The notes beneath the pieces were generated by a model, which worked only from the letters and a program-made list of their open reading frames with translations, had not been told where the DNA came from and made no database searches. The translations under genes and the position numbers were made by a program. Shown here in pieces: positions 24,607-34,222 of a stretch of 46,041 nt of DNA (positions are counted from its first letter, which is position 1; every line of letters begins with the position of its first letter). Source of the stretch: Bacteroidales bacterium (GTDB lineage: Bacteria; Bacteroidota; Bacteroidia; Bacteroidales; Tenuifilaceae); the NCBI GenBank assembly GCA_013141385.1, contig JABFRB010000044.1:1-46041 (forward strand), written 5' to 3'.

Positions 24607-25044
24607 TTACTCTGTTTTCAAACCAAACATTATTGCAACACATCCACTTACAGGTATATCTGTATTCTTTTCATCGCTAGGAATCTTAACTACAATTATG
24701 AGCTGCTGTGTAGCCTCAACTTTAAAATCCCACGAAGTTGCATAGTTGTTATTGGCATTCGTATAAAGTAACTTTTTATCAACATCAAGAATTTTAAACT
24801 CAACCTTATGTAACGATTCCTCGCAGCAAATTGAGATTCTATACTCTTGTCCAGCATAGAATGTTTTAAAAAGTTCAGCATCCTCACCCTCAGTAAGAAT
24901 TGCAGCATTAAAGTTCCCATCATGTATATATGGAGCAAGCTCTTGCTTGCATATCTTCTTTGCAAAATTCTTACACTGTGCAACACCGGAGAATGATGCT
25001 CCCAGCAACAAACTGACAATAGCAATGTAAGCCAGTGATTTCAT
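24607..25044 (-). CDS. Secreted hypothetical protein
   Basis: 145 aa with a signal peptide (about 1-22, MKSLAYIAIVSLLLGASFSGVAQ). The mature part has four Cys (CKNF, KKIC, ISICCEE) plus one near the end (SGCVAIMF) and beta-rich segments, consistent with a small periplasmic domain. Not recognised. It starts 18 bp after the lipoprotein gene and is probably cotranscribed, so the two may work together in the envelope. Confidence 0.65.
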   Translation of the reverse strand: MKSLAYIAIVSLLLGASFSGVAQCKNFAKKICKQELAPYIHDGNFNAAILTEGEDAELFKTFYAGQEYRISICCEESLHKVEFKILDVDKKLLYTNANNNYATSWDFKVEATQQLIIVVKIPSDEKNTDIPVSGCVAIMFGLKTE

Positions 25045-25062
25045 ATTGAGATTTAAGTTATT

Positions 25063-25986
25063 TTATAAAATATATTTATTACGAATCTCAGAAACTTTGG
25101 ATTTGAGTTTCGAAAAAACTTCAGGGCTAACTGACGATACATTTTTTGATCTCAGAGTTGTAACCCCGCTTTTTTTATCTGGTATAGCCTCAACCCCCGA
25201 AACCGAAATCTGAACCTGTTCGTATATTAGTTTAATAGCATTGATATCCTCCATAACAGATTTAATATCTGGATTATCCTTGTTTTGATTAAGTAAATTT
25301 ACAACCGTATTCAATGATAATTTTTGATCAATAATTCTCTCAACTAACTCATTGTCTGTAGAATTAAAATTATCAACTAAGGTTGTTGCAATATAAAGAC
25401 CCTCTACCCAACCACCAACTAAAATAATCGAACCTATTGCTACTCTATCGTTTTCTTCTAGGTTTGAGTTAGTATTTAGCAAAGTTTCAGAAATTATATC
25501 AAGAATAACATCCCTATTATTCACATTCTCCTCCAATCTTTGAATAATGGAATTATCTATAGCATTAAGTATGCCAAGTCCTTCAGCCATCTTTTTTGAA
25601 GCAGTCATAAACTTAATTGATGCTTGTGTTTGATCGAAGAGGCTTGAGTAGCTTAGGTCTGTGCTATAAATACCCAAATTTAGAGCCATACTCTTATTTG
25701 TGCTATAGCGAGAAGTATTATCTACAGAGTTAAGAATCTCCTCATTATACTTGGCTCCAGCTCTTTTAAGAATCATAGCTGTTTCAAGCGGCGAAGGCAA
25801 GGAGTAAAAAATTTGTTTTGCAGCCTTAATTCCCTTAATGGCAACACTATCCTGAGAAGGAGAATTCATATCAACTTCCACTTTATCTCTCTTTTTACCA
25901 TCGGACGAGCAACTTATAATAAATAGCCCGAATACAATTAGATAACTAACCAATATTTCTGCACGTCCTGTTGACATTTTTACCAT
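25063..25986 (-). CDS. Putative lipoprotein of unknown function
   Basis: 307 aa. The N-terminal hydrophobic stretch ends in a lipobox (FIISC, about residues 22-26) followed by polar residues, so it is likely lipidated. The rest is mostly helical and soluble, with no recognised domain; VGGWVEGLYIATTL (about 191-204) is the most distinctive segment. It heads a two-gene unit with the secreted 145-aa protein. The 240-bp gap to the divergent gene at 26226 shows only the promoter noted there. Confidence 0.65.
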   Translation of the reverse strand: MVKMSTGRAEILVSYLIVFGLFIISCSSDGKKRDKVEVDMNSPSQDSVAIKGIKAAKQIFYSLPSPLETAMILKRAGAKYNEEILNSVDNTSRYSTNKSMALNLGIYSTDLSYSSLFDQTQASIKFMTASKKMAEGLGILNAIDNSIIQRLEENVNNRDVILDIISETLLNTNSNLEENDRVAIGSIILVGGWVEGLYIATTLVDNFNSTDNELVERIIDQKLSLNTVVNLLNQNKDNPDIKSVMEDINAIKLIYEQVQISVSGVEAIPDKKSGVTTLRSKNVSSVSPEVFSKLKSKVSEIRNKYIL

Positions 25987-26198
25987 ACACCTACACTTTT
26001 ATTTGGTAAATATCTTGAAAACATTCTATTCAACAAGTAAAAATAATACTTTTTTCAAATGATGACACTTAATTTTGCTTTAATCTCTGTTAATAAAAGC
26101 TTGTAAATCATTTTGTATCATCTTATCAGGTAAATAAAATACTGATAATATGATATTTAATATTTTATTATGCCTAATGGTTAAATTAAATGAATATT

Positions 26199-26206
26199 TA
26201 ACTTTG
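26199..26206 (+). promoter_or_regulatory. -7 element of the 181-aa gene
   Basis: TAACTTTG, 20 bp before the ATG at 26226. Confidence 0.5.
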
Positions 26207-26225
26207 CACAAATTTTTCAATCAAT

Positions 26226-26771
26226 ATGGACATTCCAAACTATCAATTTTCAGAAAAACAGCAAGTAGTTACTAAAAACCTAATTTCCATGAATGACGAA
26301 CAGGTTATTTCGTTAATTCAGGAATTTAGGGTAAATGGTGAACTTTTTATTGTTGAACCATTAATTGAAATGCTTTATTCTAATAGAGGTCAAGCGCTAA
26401 AAAACTCGATACTTGAGTTTATACGGGATATTAAAAACCAAGTTGCAGTGATAATAATCACCAAGTCTATTCAAAAACACATTACAGATAAGTATACTAC
26501 TGGTTTGGTTTCAGCATGTTGGCAAAGCAGTCTTGATTTTAGTGAAGAGTTACCCGTATTCTTTGATATTCTATTCAATGGAGATTATCAGACTGCGTTT
26601 GAAGCTTTTACTGTAATTGAAAATTCAATTGGGAATGTTAATCAGGACAATATTAATTTGTACATAGCGACAATTGAATCAAAGTTAAAAGTTACACCTT
26701 TGGAAAAGCAAACATTACTTACTGAAATGATGGCTATGCTTGAAAACTTTAAGAGAAATGGGAAAGATTAA
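26226..26771 (+). CDS. Conserved hypothetical protein, HEAT-like helical repeats
   Basis: 181 aa, no signal peptide. Successive helix pairs (VEPLIEMLYSNRGQALKNSILEF, VAVIIITKSIQKHI, LPVFFDILFNGDYQTAFEAF) suggest an alpha-helical repeat scaffold, as in HEAT/ARM proteins; this is inferred from pattern only. It is convergent with the YggS-type gene and expressed alone. No catalytic motif seen. Confidence 0.65.
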   Translation: MDIPNYQFSEKQQVVTKNLISMNDEQVISLIQEFRVNGELFIVEPLIEMLYSNRGQALKNSILEFIRDIKNQVAVIIITKSIQKHITDKYTTGLVSACWQSSLDFSEELPVFFDILFNGDYQTAFEAFTVIENSIGNVNQDNINLYIATIESKLKVTPLEKQTLLTEMMAMLENFKRNGKD

Positions 26772-26814
26772 CTCGTACGAATTATGGCAATGTAATAACT
26801 TGTTGAACTAAACG

Positions 26815-27495
26815 TTACTGTTTTACCGTATAGTTTCTATACCCAAAGATACTACTACCAATTCTCACCATTGTGCTTCCTTCTTCAATGGCGATTTCAT
26901 AATCGCCTGACATTCCCATAGAGATTTCTTTAAAATCTGGAATATCTATGAAACACAAATCCTTAATATGTTTAAATGTATTAGTTAAATAACGGAACTC
27001 TGATTTTACTTTCTCTATATTTTCAGTAAAAGAAGCCATACCCATTAATCCAACCACCCTAATATTTTTCATTTTCTGATACTCAGGAGATTTTAGAAGT
27101 TCCTCAAGCTCTTCGGATGAAAGTCCAAACTTTGTTTCTTCTGTGGCAATATACATCTGAAGCAAGCAATCAATTATCTTACCTTCTTTTTCAGCCTCCT
27201 TATTAATTACACCTAAAAGTTTTAAACTATCAATAGAGTGAATTAAACTAACAAATGGGACAATATATTTTACCTTGTTTGATTGTAAATGACCAACCAA
27301 GTGCCATTCAATATCTTTTGGCAAAACTTCGTATTTCGTAACCATCTCCTGAACCTTATTCTCACCAAAAATCCTTTGTCCAGCATTATATGCCTCCATT
27401 ACAACCTCTGCTGGATGGGTTTTTGAGATAGCTACAAGCTTTACATTAGCGGGCAAACTCGATTTAATTTTCTTAAGATTTGAATTAACGCTCAT
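26815..27495 (-). CDS. YggS/PROSC-type PLP homeostasis protein
   Basis: 226-aa single-domain alanine-racemase-fold protein that binds pyridoxal phosphate and keeps cellular PLP balanced, with no known enzymatic turnover. The PLP lysine is in LVAISKTHP (Lys24). IFGENKVQE, DIEWHLVGHLQSNKVK, LMGMASF and MGMSGDYEIAIEEGSTMVRIGSSIFG are the family signatures. Its own -7 element at 27512-27519 separates it from the DUF1015 gene upstream. Confidence 0.95.
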   Translation of the reverse strand: MSVNSNLKKIKSSLPANVKLVAISKTHPAEVVMEAYNAGQRIFGENKVQEMVTKYEVLPKDIEWHLVGHLQSNKVKYIVPFVSLIHSIDSLKLLGVINKEAEKEGKIIDCLLQMYIATEETKFGLSSEELEELLKSPEYQKMKNIRVVGLMGMASFTENIEKVKSEFRYLTNTFKHIKDLCFIDIPDFKEISMGMSGDYEIAIEEGSTMVRIGSSIFGYRNYTVKQ

Positions 27496-27511
27496 ACGTG
27501 AAGGTTTTATA

Positions 27512-27519
27512 CAAAAATA
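27512..27519 (-). promoter_or_regulatory. -7 element of the YggS-type gene
   Basis: TATTTTTG on the minus strand, 17 bp upstream of the ATG, so the leader is about 10 nt. Confidence 0.5.
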
Positions 27520-27611
27520 GTAATGATTAGTACAAGTAGCAAGAAAGATCTAAAACCCAAAAAGACAAAAAAAAACGAATAGTAATTCTACACCGAACCT
27601 GATAAAAATTA

Positions 27612-27636
27612 AGAAGCCCCAAAAATCGGGGCTTCT
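27612..27636 (-). terminator. Terminator of the serine-biosynthesis block
   Basis: AGAAGCCCC pairs with GGGGCTTCT across 7 nt, a few bases after the DUF1015 stop. The sequence beyond it is AT-rich. Confidence 0.75.
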
Positions 27637-27641
27637 ATTAT

Positions 27642-28883
27642 CTATTCAAGTTCGTGAATTACAAGTCCACTCCGTAACTTTGGTTCAAACCAAGTTGTTT
27701 TTGGAGGCATAATGTTACCAGTATCGGCTATATCAATTAGTTGTTTCATTGAAACGGGATAGAGAGCAAATGCGACCTTCATCTCACCGCTATCAACACG
27801 CTTACTTAATTCGCCTAAACCACGAATACCACCAACAAAATCGATACGCTTTGATGTTCTTAAGTCTTTAATATCAAATATGGGTTCAAGAACCATGTTT
27901 GATAGGATTGTTACATCAAGAATTCCAATAGGATCGTTATCGTTGTAAGTACCGGGTTTTGATGTTAATGAATACCACTTGCCTTCAAGGTACATGCTAA
28001 AGTTATGTAGTTTACTTGGAGAGTAGATTTCTTTACCCATCTCTTTAACATCAAAACTCTTATTTAATTTTTCGATTAGCTGAGCAGATGATAAGCCATT
28101 AAGATCTTTAATTACTCGATTGTAATCAATAATCCTTAACTGATCATCTGGGAAAATTACTGCTAAAAAGTAATTATACTCTTCCTTCCCAGTATGATTT
28201 GGATTAGCAGCCTTCTTTTCTTGTGCAACTCTTGCTGCTGCTGCAGTACGATGATGACCATCAGCAACGTATAAAGCGGGAACTTTTGCAAACAATTCAG
28301 TAATCTGCTTATTTACTGATGCATCATCTATTACCCAAAAGTGGTGACCAAAACCATCAGCAGCTACAAAATCGTAAATGGGTTTGTTATTCTTTACAAC
28401 GTTTTCAACAATTTGATCCATCTCTTTAACGGCAGGGTATGCAAAGAAAACAGGTTCAATATTAGCATTCTGGTTACGAACATGTATCATTCTATCCTCC
28501 TCCTTATCCGGACGAGTTAGCTCATGTTTCTTAATTTTACCCTCCATGTAATCCTCAAAATGGCAGCAAGCAACCAATCCATACTGAGTGCGACCTTCCA
28601 TTGTTTGAGCGTAAACGTAATATTTTTCCTCATTCTCTTTAACAAGCCATCCCTTCGCACGCCATTTCTTAAAATTCTCAACCGCTTTATCATAAGCTTG
28701 CTGAGTATGCTCATCGATAATGGGATCAAAATCGATTTCAGGTTTAATAATATGAAGAAGTGACTTCTCCCCTGCTTCTGCTTTAGCCTCAACCGAATTT
28801 AGCACATCATAAGGGCGTGATGCTACCTCTTTAGCAAATTCCTTGGGTGGGCGAATACCCTTAAAAGATTTTATTTTTACCAT
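27642..28883 (-). CDS. DUF1015 family protein
   Basis: 413 aa, full length for DUF1015 (distantly related to ParB-like HTH proteins by annotation). Signatures: GIRPPKEFAKEVASRPYDVLNS at the N-terminus and ALYVADGHHRTAAA in the middle. The biochemical role is not established; in Bacteroidota it sits consistently after serA, which suggests a link to serine or phosphoserine metabolism. It is the last gene of serC-serA-DUF1015. Confidence 0.9.
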   Translation of the reverse strand: MVKIKSFKGIRPPKEFAKEVASRPYDVLNSVEAKAEAGEKSLLHIIKPEIDFDPIIDEHTQQAYDKAVENFKKWRAKGWLVKENEEKYYVYAQTMEGRTQYGLVACCHFEDYMEGKIKKHELTRPDKEEDRMIHVRNQNANIEPVFFAYPAVKEMDQIVENVVKNNKPIYDFVAADGFGHHFWVIDDASVNKQITELFAKVPALYVADGHHRTAAAARVAQEKKAANPNHTGKEEYNYFLAVIFPDDQLRIIDYNRVIKDLNGLSSAQLIEKLNKSFDVKEMGKEIYSPSKLHNFSMYLEGKWYSLTSKPGTYNDNDPIGILDVTILSNMVLEPIFDIKDLRTSKRIDFVGGIRGLGELSKRVDSGEMKVAFALYPVSMKQLIDIADTGNIMPPKTTWFEPKLRSGLVIHELE

Positions 28884-28917
28884 TTCTTAAATTTGATTTA
28901 TTAATGCTACTAAAAAA

Positions 28918-28975
28918 CTTTGCGCCTTAGCGTCTTGGCATTTGATTTTAAACGCTAAGACAGAAAGACGCAAAG
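28918..28975. repeat. CTTTGCG/CGCAAAG palindromic element
   Basis: Imperfect inverted repeat (CTTTGCG at 28918, CGCAAAG ending at 28975, with nested CTTAGCGT/AACGCTAAG arms) in the serA-DUF1015 gap. Related in sequence to the inner arms of 18973-19125. Confidence 0.6.
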
Positions 28976-28995
28976 ATAAATCATAAAGAATTATT

Positions 28996-29919
28996 TTACT
29001 TATTTACCTGATATGTTTTATCGCCTTTCTTAATGAAGGCTACTATCTGACGAGCAGATGCAAGTCCTGCATTGATATTGGCTTCAGCAGTTTCAGCTCC
29101 CATTTTCTTTGGAGTTGAAAATACTCTACCTGGAAATTTTTCTACCAATTCTGCATTACAATCAGCCATAATATCTGTAGCATATTTCAGATCTGTACGT
29201 TCAGCAAAAGCCTTTTTTAAACCTTCCTCGTCAATAACCTCTTTACGAGCAGTATTGATAAGGGCAGCACCCTTTGGCATTTTGGTTAGTAAATCGTAAT
29301 TAATCGATTTTTTAGTTTTATCGTTTGCAGGTATGTGTAACGATACATAATCGCACTTACTGTATAATTCCTCAATAGTAGCAACTACTTTAACTCCATC
29401 TTTTTCCATTTCTTCCTTAGCAACAAATGGATCAAATGCGTAAACTTCCATTCCAAAACCTTTACCATACTTTGCAACAAGTTTACCTACATTACCATAA
29501 GCATGAATACCAAGTTTCTTACCCATAATTTCAGTTCCTGTACCGGGTTGGAAAAGGCCACGTGCCATGTATATCATCATGCCAATTGCCAATTCGGCAA
29601 CAGCATTTGAGTTCTGACCTGGAGTATTCATTGCAACAACTCCTTTTGCAGTACAAGCTGCTAAGTCTAAGTTATCGTAACCAGCACCAGCGCGTACAAC
29701 AATCTTTAAATTTCTTCCTGCTTCAACAACCTCTTTGGAAACTTTATCGCTACGAACGATAAGCGCATCAGCATCAACAACTGCTTTTACAAGGTCATTA
29801 GGATCTGTATATTTCTCAAGAAGAGCAAAGGTGAACCCAGCTTCTTCAACTATTTTTTTGATACCCTCAACTGCAACCTTTGCGAAAGGTTTCTCAGTTG
29901 CTACAAGTACTTTTGCCAT
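28996..29919 (-). CDS. serA: D-3-phosphoglycerate dehydrogenase (short, Lys-type)
   Basis: 307-aa NAD-dependent enzyme for the first step of serine synthesis. It lacks the C-terminal ACT/ASB domains, so no serine feedback site is visible. The dinucleotide loop reads LGIHAYGNVGK rather than GxGxxG. Where most family members have the catalytic His (PHIG), this protein has TPKKMGAETAEA, i.e. Lys; this matches the PGDH type described with lysine (type III-K, as in Entamoeba). TARKEVIDEE supplies the usual Arg region. It follows serC across an attenuator hairpin. Confidence 0.93.
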   Translation of the reverse strand: MAKVLVATEKPFAKVAVEGIKKIVEEAGFTFALLEKYTDPNDLVKAVVDADALIVRSDKVSKEVVEAGRNLKIVVRAGAGYDNLDLAACTAKGVVAMNTPGQNSNAVAELAIGMMIYMARGLFQPGTGTEIMGKKLGIHAYGNVGKLVAKYGKGFGMEVYAFDPFVAKEEMEKDGVKVVATIEELYSKCDYVSLHIPANDKTKKSINYDLLTKMPKGAALINTARKEVIDEEGLKKAFAERTDLKYATDIMADCNAELVEKFPGRVFSTPKKMGAETAEANINAGLASARQIVAFIKKGDKTYQVNK

Positions 29920-29962
29920 GTTGGTTATTGTTAAGTTAAATTAGGTTTTTAGGTGATATAAA

Positions 29963-29995
29963 AAAGGTTGAACAGCATTCAGCCATTCAACCTTT
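29963..29995 (-). terminator. Attenuating terminator between serC and serA
   Basis: AAAGGTTGAA and TTCAACCTTT form a 10-bp stem, followed on the minus strand by TTTTTTATA. Some readthrough is needed if serA depends on the serC promoter. Confidence 0.7.
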
Positions 29996-30013
29996 CTATT
30001 TTATCTATATTAA

Positions 30014-31096
30014 TTAAGCATTTTGCTTTTCAAATTCTTTCATACAATCAACTAAAGCCTGAACGCTCTCTATTGGACAAGCATTGTAAATAGAAGCGCG
30101 GAATCCACCAACTGAACGGTGTCCCTTAATTCCAACCATTCCTGCTTTCTTAGCAAAATCCATAAATGCAGCCTCTTTATCCTTATATTGCTCAGCCATA
30201 ACAAAACAAACATTCATGATTGAGCGATCTTCCTTAGCGGCAGTACCCATGAACATTTTGTTTCTATCAATTTCAGCATAAAGTAAATCGGCTTTTTGAT
30301 TATTGATTTTATGCATTGCAGCAACGCCACCTAAAGATTTAACCCATTTCAAAGTTTCGTACATAACATAAATTGAAATGACTGGAGGTGTGTTGTACAT
30401 CGAATTATCTTTAGCTTCTTCGCCAATATGGGTTTTGTAATCCACCATACTTGGAAGTTTTCTTTCTGCTTTTCCCAAAATATCTTTACGAACAATAACG
30501 AAAGTTACACCAGCAGGACCAACATTTTTCTGAGCTCCGCCGTAGATTAATGCATATTTCTTAATATCAACTGGACGACTCATGATATCAGAACTCATAT
30601 CAGCAACCAAATTAATAGGGCAATCGATATCAGTTTTTATTTCGGTACCATAAATGGTGTTGTTGGTTGTGATGTGGAAGTAATCAGCATCGGTAGGAAT
30701 TTTATAGCCTTTTGGTACATAGCTGAAATTCTTATCAGTAGATGAGGCAACAACTTCAACCTCTCCATAGAACTTAGCTTCTTTTATGGCTTTTTTAGCC
30801 CAAACACCAGTTTCTAAATAAGCTGCTTTTTTCTTAAGTAGATTTGCTGCTACTGCATAGAATTGTGTTGAAGCACCACCACCAAGAAACATTACCGCAT
30901 ATTCATTGGGAATGTTTAACAGATCTCTCCAAAGTTGCTCAGTTTCAGCCATTACTTTTTCCCAACCTGGGGTACGGTGAGAAATTTCTAACAAACCGAT
31001 TCCGGTATTGTCGAAATCGCGAATGGCATTGATTGTGGCTTCAATTGCTGGTTGTGGCAGTATACAAGGACCAGCGTTAAAATTATGTTTTTTCAT
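30014..31096 (-). CDS. serC: Phosphoserine aminotransferase
   Basis: 360-aa class V PLP aminotransferase converting 3-phosphohydroxypyruvate and glutamate to phosphoserine. The N-terminus [23 protein letters not shown], and the PLP lysine in [13 protein letters not shown] are clear; [15 protein letters not shown] is the C-terminal phosphate-binding motif. Full length. First gene of serC-serA-DUF1015, so two consecutive pathway steps are clustered. Confidence 0.97.
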   Translation of the reverse strand: MKKHNFNAGPCILPQPAIEATINAIRDFDNTGIGLLEISHRTPGWEKVMAETEQLWRDLLNIPNEYAVMFLGGGASTQFYAVAANLLKKKAAYLETGVWAKKAIKEAKFYGEVEVVASSTDKNFSYVPKGYKIPTDADYFHITTNNTIYGTEIKTDIDCPINLVADMSSDIMSRPVDIKKYALIYGGAQKNVGPAGVTFVIVRKDILGKAERKLPSMVDYKTHIGEEAKDNSMYNTPPVISIYVMYETLKWVKSLGGVAAMHKINNQKADLLYAEIDRNKMFMGTAAKEDRSIMNVCFVMAEQYKDKEAAFMDFAKKAGMVGIKGHRSVGGFRASIYNACPIESVQALVDCMKEFEKQNA

Positions 31097-31265
31097 GTTA
31101 TATATACTTTTAATTTGTAATTCAAATTTTATTGCAATGTCAAAATTCTTACTTATTTTTTAAAATTCCTAGTAATTAGGAATCAAAGTTTGCCAAAACC
31201 TACAAAAACTATAAGTTGTGTTCATAAAATAATAAAATTTAGAATTTCACAATAAAAAAATTCTA

Positions 31266-31979
31266 TCACTTAATTGGAATAATTCGGTCGCCATTTAAAA
31301 TAGGTACAATAGAGGTGGTATCTAAAGTCAAACAGTATCCGATCACATCATCTAATCCAAGTTTTTTAAGTCTATGTTTTTGTGCTGCCTTTTCTATATA
31401 AGTATTCAAATCATCCTTAGCTATTCTCCACATATCAATAGCGGTGTATACAGAATCGCACTTGGTTGTAAAATTTTTATTGTCAAGAAGGTTTTTAGAT
31501 AATAACCCTGCGAGTAATGAATCTTCGATACAAAATTTCCCCTTCCATCCTGAACAAAGGATAATTACATCTTTACCTTGACCTAAAAGATAATTCGTTA
31601 CTGCTGATATATTTAAAAACGATCCAATTATAACCTGATCAGCTTCTTTTCCAATGGTGATTGCATTTGTACCGTTTGTAGTACTATATACTATTGTTTT
31701 ACCACTTACAACTTCTTTGATAAAGTAAAATGGTGAGTTCCCAAAATCGGCAAAATCTAACTTTTTACCATCCCTTTCGGCAACAACCATAAAACCCTGT
31801 TCCTTGTATCTTTGAGCTTCGTCAACACTTCTAACGGGAATTATTTCCTTTACCCCATTATGAAACATGGTACAAATTACAGAAGTAGCCCTAAGGACAT
31901 CGACAACAACTACAATTTTGCCTTTACAATCGTAGTGTTTAAAAAGATCTGTTGAAAAACTTACCTCAATTAAATTCAT
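31266..31979 (-). CDS. ComB-like 2-phosphosulfolactate phosphatase family protein
   Basis: 237 aa. Family pattern: VVVDVLRATSVICTMFHNG, AERDGKKLDFADFGNSPF, VYSTTNGTNAI and LCSGWKGKFCIEDSLLAGLL. ComB is a Mg-dependent phosphatase in methanogen coenzyme M synthesis, but homologs are common in bacteria without coenzyme M, where the substrate is unknown. It has its own -7 element at 32004-32011 and is monocistronic. Confidence 0.88.
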   Translation of the reverse strand: MNLIEVSFSTDLFKHYDCKGKIVVVVDVLRATSVICTMFHNGVKEIIPVRSVDEAQRYKEQGFMVVAERDGKKLDFADFGNSPFYFIKEVVSGKTIVYSTTNGTNAITIGKEADQVIIGSFLNISAVTNYLLGQGKDVIILCSGWKGKFCIEDSLLAGLLSKNLLDNKNFTTKCDSVYTAIDMWRIAKDDLNTYIEKAAQKHRLKKLGLDDVIGYCLTLDTTSIVPILNGDRIIPIK

Positions 31980-32003
31980 GAATAATTGTTAATTAATTGC
32001 CCG

Positions 32004-32011
32004 CAAATGTA
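32004..32011 (-). promoter_or_regulatory. -7 element of the ComB-like gene
   Basis: TACATTTG on the minus strand, 25 bp upstream of the start codon. Confidence 0.55.
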
Positions 32012-32211
32012 GTAAATAAGACAAAAAGTTATCTTTTAGTAAAGAATAAAAAAACATTTTTATCTTCATGTAAAGTCTTCTTGTGGTTCTGAAATCTGAA
32101 CAATTTCCAATAAACCTTATCAAAAACTCAATTTACCTTAAATTAATGCATTCCAGAAGGATTCAATAGTAAACATCAAAATCCTGATTATTAAAATTTT
32201 CACTAATAAAC

Positions 32212-32282
32212 TACCTCGCAGCAGAGCTGTCGAGGTATTATTTGGAAGCCATTTATTCTATCGAAGCAGAGCTTCGAGGAAT
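32212..32282. repeat. Two tandem REP-like hairpins
   Basis: TACCTCG/CGAGGTA (32212-32237) and ATTCTATCGAAGC/GCTTCGAGGAAT (32255-32282) share a GCAGAGC core in or near the loop. They lie in the 31980-32311 gap, which otherwise holds only the ComB-like promoter. Confidence 0.6.
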
Positions 32283-32311
32283 TAACCTAAAGAGATTAAA
32301 TTATAGTAAAA

Positions 32312-32335
32312 AAGGGTTCCTAAATCGGAACCCTT
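32312..32335 (-). terminator. Terminator of gcvT
   Basis: AAGGGTTCC pairs with GGAACCCTT across 6 nt, about 20 bp past the gcvT stop; on the minus strand a TTTTTTAC tract follows. Confidence 0.75.
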
Positions 32336-32355
32336 CAAAAAATTATGAGGTTATA

Positions 32356-33462
32356 TTATTTAGCCAAATGAAATGGTGGTTTTACAACCTTTGCTTTAAG
32401 TTTCTTGTCTCTAATACCAATATAAATTTCAGTACCTTCTTTCCAGAATCCTTTTTTCAGGTATCCCATGCCTATGCCCTGTTTGCTCATTGGAGACATG
32501 GTACCCGAAGTTACATGGCCTATTTCATTCTCCTGAGCATCGAAAATAAGGTAATTATGGCGAGGAATACCTCGATCAATCATAATAAATCCTTTCAACA
32601 TTTTATCGGTGCCTTCTTTTTTATGTTTCTCCCAAATATCACGATTGATAAAATCTTTGCCATCAACAAATTTGGTTATCCAACCTAAACCAGCCTCAAT
32701 CGAAGAAACTGAATCATCCATATCGTTTCCATACAAACAAAAACCCATCTCCAAACGAAGGGTATCGCGAGCACCTAGACCAATTGGTTTAATACCAAAC
32801 TCCTTGCCTGCTTCAAAAACAGCCTTCCAAAGTTTTGGTGCATCCTCGTTAGCACAGTAAATCTCGCATCCACCAGCTCCGGTGTAACCTGTTGTAGCAA
32901 AAATCACCTCCTTAATACCAGCAAATGGAATCATTTTGAATGTATAATACTCCATATCAACAACATTGGCAGTAGTTAACTTTTGCATCGCCTTAAGTGC
33001 AAGAGGTCCTTGTATTGCTAATTGTGCGGTTTCATCAGAAGCATTGTAAAGATCTTTTCCAATTACTAAGCCAAATTTTTTACTGTTTTCACAAAGCCAA
33101 TTCCAATCCTTTTCCATATTAGAGGCATTCACTACTAATAGGTATGTTACGCTATCAACACGATAAACAAGGAGATCATCAACAATACCGCCCTTACCGT
33201 TGGGGAAGCAGCTGTATTGCACCTTGCCATCGAAAAGAACAGAGGCATCATTACTTGTAACATATTGAATAAAATCCATAGCTTTAGGTCCTTTCACCCA
33301 AATCTCACCCATATGGGTTACGTCAAAAACGCCTAGTTTTTCGCGTACAGTGATGTGTTCATCATTGATTCCCGAATATTCAATTGGCATGTTATAGCCA
33401 GCAAACTCAGCCATTTTTGCACCTAAATCGATGTGGTATTGTGTAAATGGAGTAGTTTTCAT
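32356..33462 (-). CDS. gcvT: Aminomethyltransferase (glycine cleavage T protein)
   Basis: 368 aa, full family length. It transfers the aminomethyl carbon to tetrahydrofolate and releases ammonia from the H-protein. Signatures: [31 protein letters not shown], folate-domain [13 protein letters not shown] and [21 protein letters not shown]-terminal [21 protein letters not shown]. No other gcv gene is in the window, so it is not part of a gcv operon here. The 390-bp gap upstream shows no gene. Confidence 0.97.
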   Translation of the reverse strand: MKTTPFTQYHIDLGAKMAEFAGYNMPIEYSGINDEHITVREKLGVFDVTHMGEIWVKGPKAMDFIQYVTSNDASVLFDGKVQYSCFPNGKGGIVDDLLVYRVDSVTYLLVVNASNMEKDWNWLCENSKKFGLVIGKDLYNASDETAQLAIQGPLALKAMQKLTTANVVDMEYYTFKMIPFAGIKEVIFATTGYTGAGGCEIYCANEDAPKLWKAVFEAGKEFGIKPIGLGARDTLRLEMGFCLYGNDMDDSVSSIEAGLGWITKFVDGKDFINRDIWEKHKKEGTDKMLKGFIMIDRGIPRHNYLIFDAQENEIGHVTSGTMSPMSKQGIGMGYLKKGFWKEGTEIYIGIRDKKLKAKVVKPPFHLAK

Positions 33463-33793
33463 GTGTTTAAATTTTTATAATTAGATGTTTGATAAACCTT
33501 AATTTATAGTTGTTTGCAAATTTTCACGTCAACTCACATGGAATACCCATACTTTAAATTATTGCATTTGGTAAGAAGTATTAAATGGGCATTTCATAAT
33601 AAATTTACAGTTGATTTTTTTTGAAATACAAAACTACATTTTTTTTAATAATCATCAACATCGTTTTTTTTACCTCTTAAAAACTAGGGATTGCATTAAT
33701 CAATGGTTGAAATGGTTTACTCTAATTTATCGAAATAATATGCCAAAAAACATTTTTTTTTCATTTTAATGCTTGAAAGATGAAAGGTTAATT

Positions 33794-33801
33794 TATTTTT
33801 G
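33794..33801 (+). promoter_or_regulatory. -7 element of the Hpt-STAS pair
   Basis: TATTTTTG, 53 bp before the Hpt ATG. Its position excludes the in-frame codon at 33773 as the start. Confidence 0.5.
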
Positions 33802-33853
33802 CATTAAGATAATAATCATCAATCAAAAAAATAATTGTACTTATAGATCTATA

Positions 33854-34210
33854 ATGGAGAATTTTAAACATATAAATCTTGAGTATTTGAAAGAAATATC
33901 AGATGGTAGTACGGATTTAGTTCGTGATTTAATAAGCATGTTTATTAATCAAGTCCCTACTTTTTCCGAGCAATTAGATAATTTTTACCAGAATGGCGAT
34001 TATATTTCACTTGGTAAACTTGCTCACAAAATTAAGAGTTCAGTTGCAATGATGGGAATTAGTGAATTAAGTGCAGATATGAAGGTTCTTGAGAATATTG
34101 CCAAGGAAGGTAAAAATGTCGATAATTATCCCGTATACATATCAAAGTTTAAAAGTATTTCTGGTGAGGCTATAATTGAACTAAATAATATACTAATCAA
34201 CTTAAAATAA
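33854..34210 (+). CDS. Stand-alone Hpt (histidine phosphotransfer) protein
   Basis: 118-aa four-helix protein with the phosphoacceptor His58 in LAHKIKSSVAMMGI. It should relay phosphate between a hybrid kinase and a response regulator. No kinase or regulator gene is adjacent. The start at 33854 fits the promoter position and domain boundary. It is followed after 12 bp by a STAS protein, so the pair is cotranscribed and may join phosphorelay and partner-switching signalling. Confidence 0.85.
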   Translation: MENFKHINLEYLKEISDGSTDLVRDLISMFINQVPTFSEQLDNFYQNGDYISLGKLAHKIKSSVAMMGISELSADMKVLENIAKEGKNVDNYPVYISKFKSISGEAIIELNNILINLK

Positions 34211-34222
34211 AACCAAAGCGCC

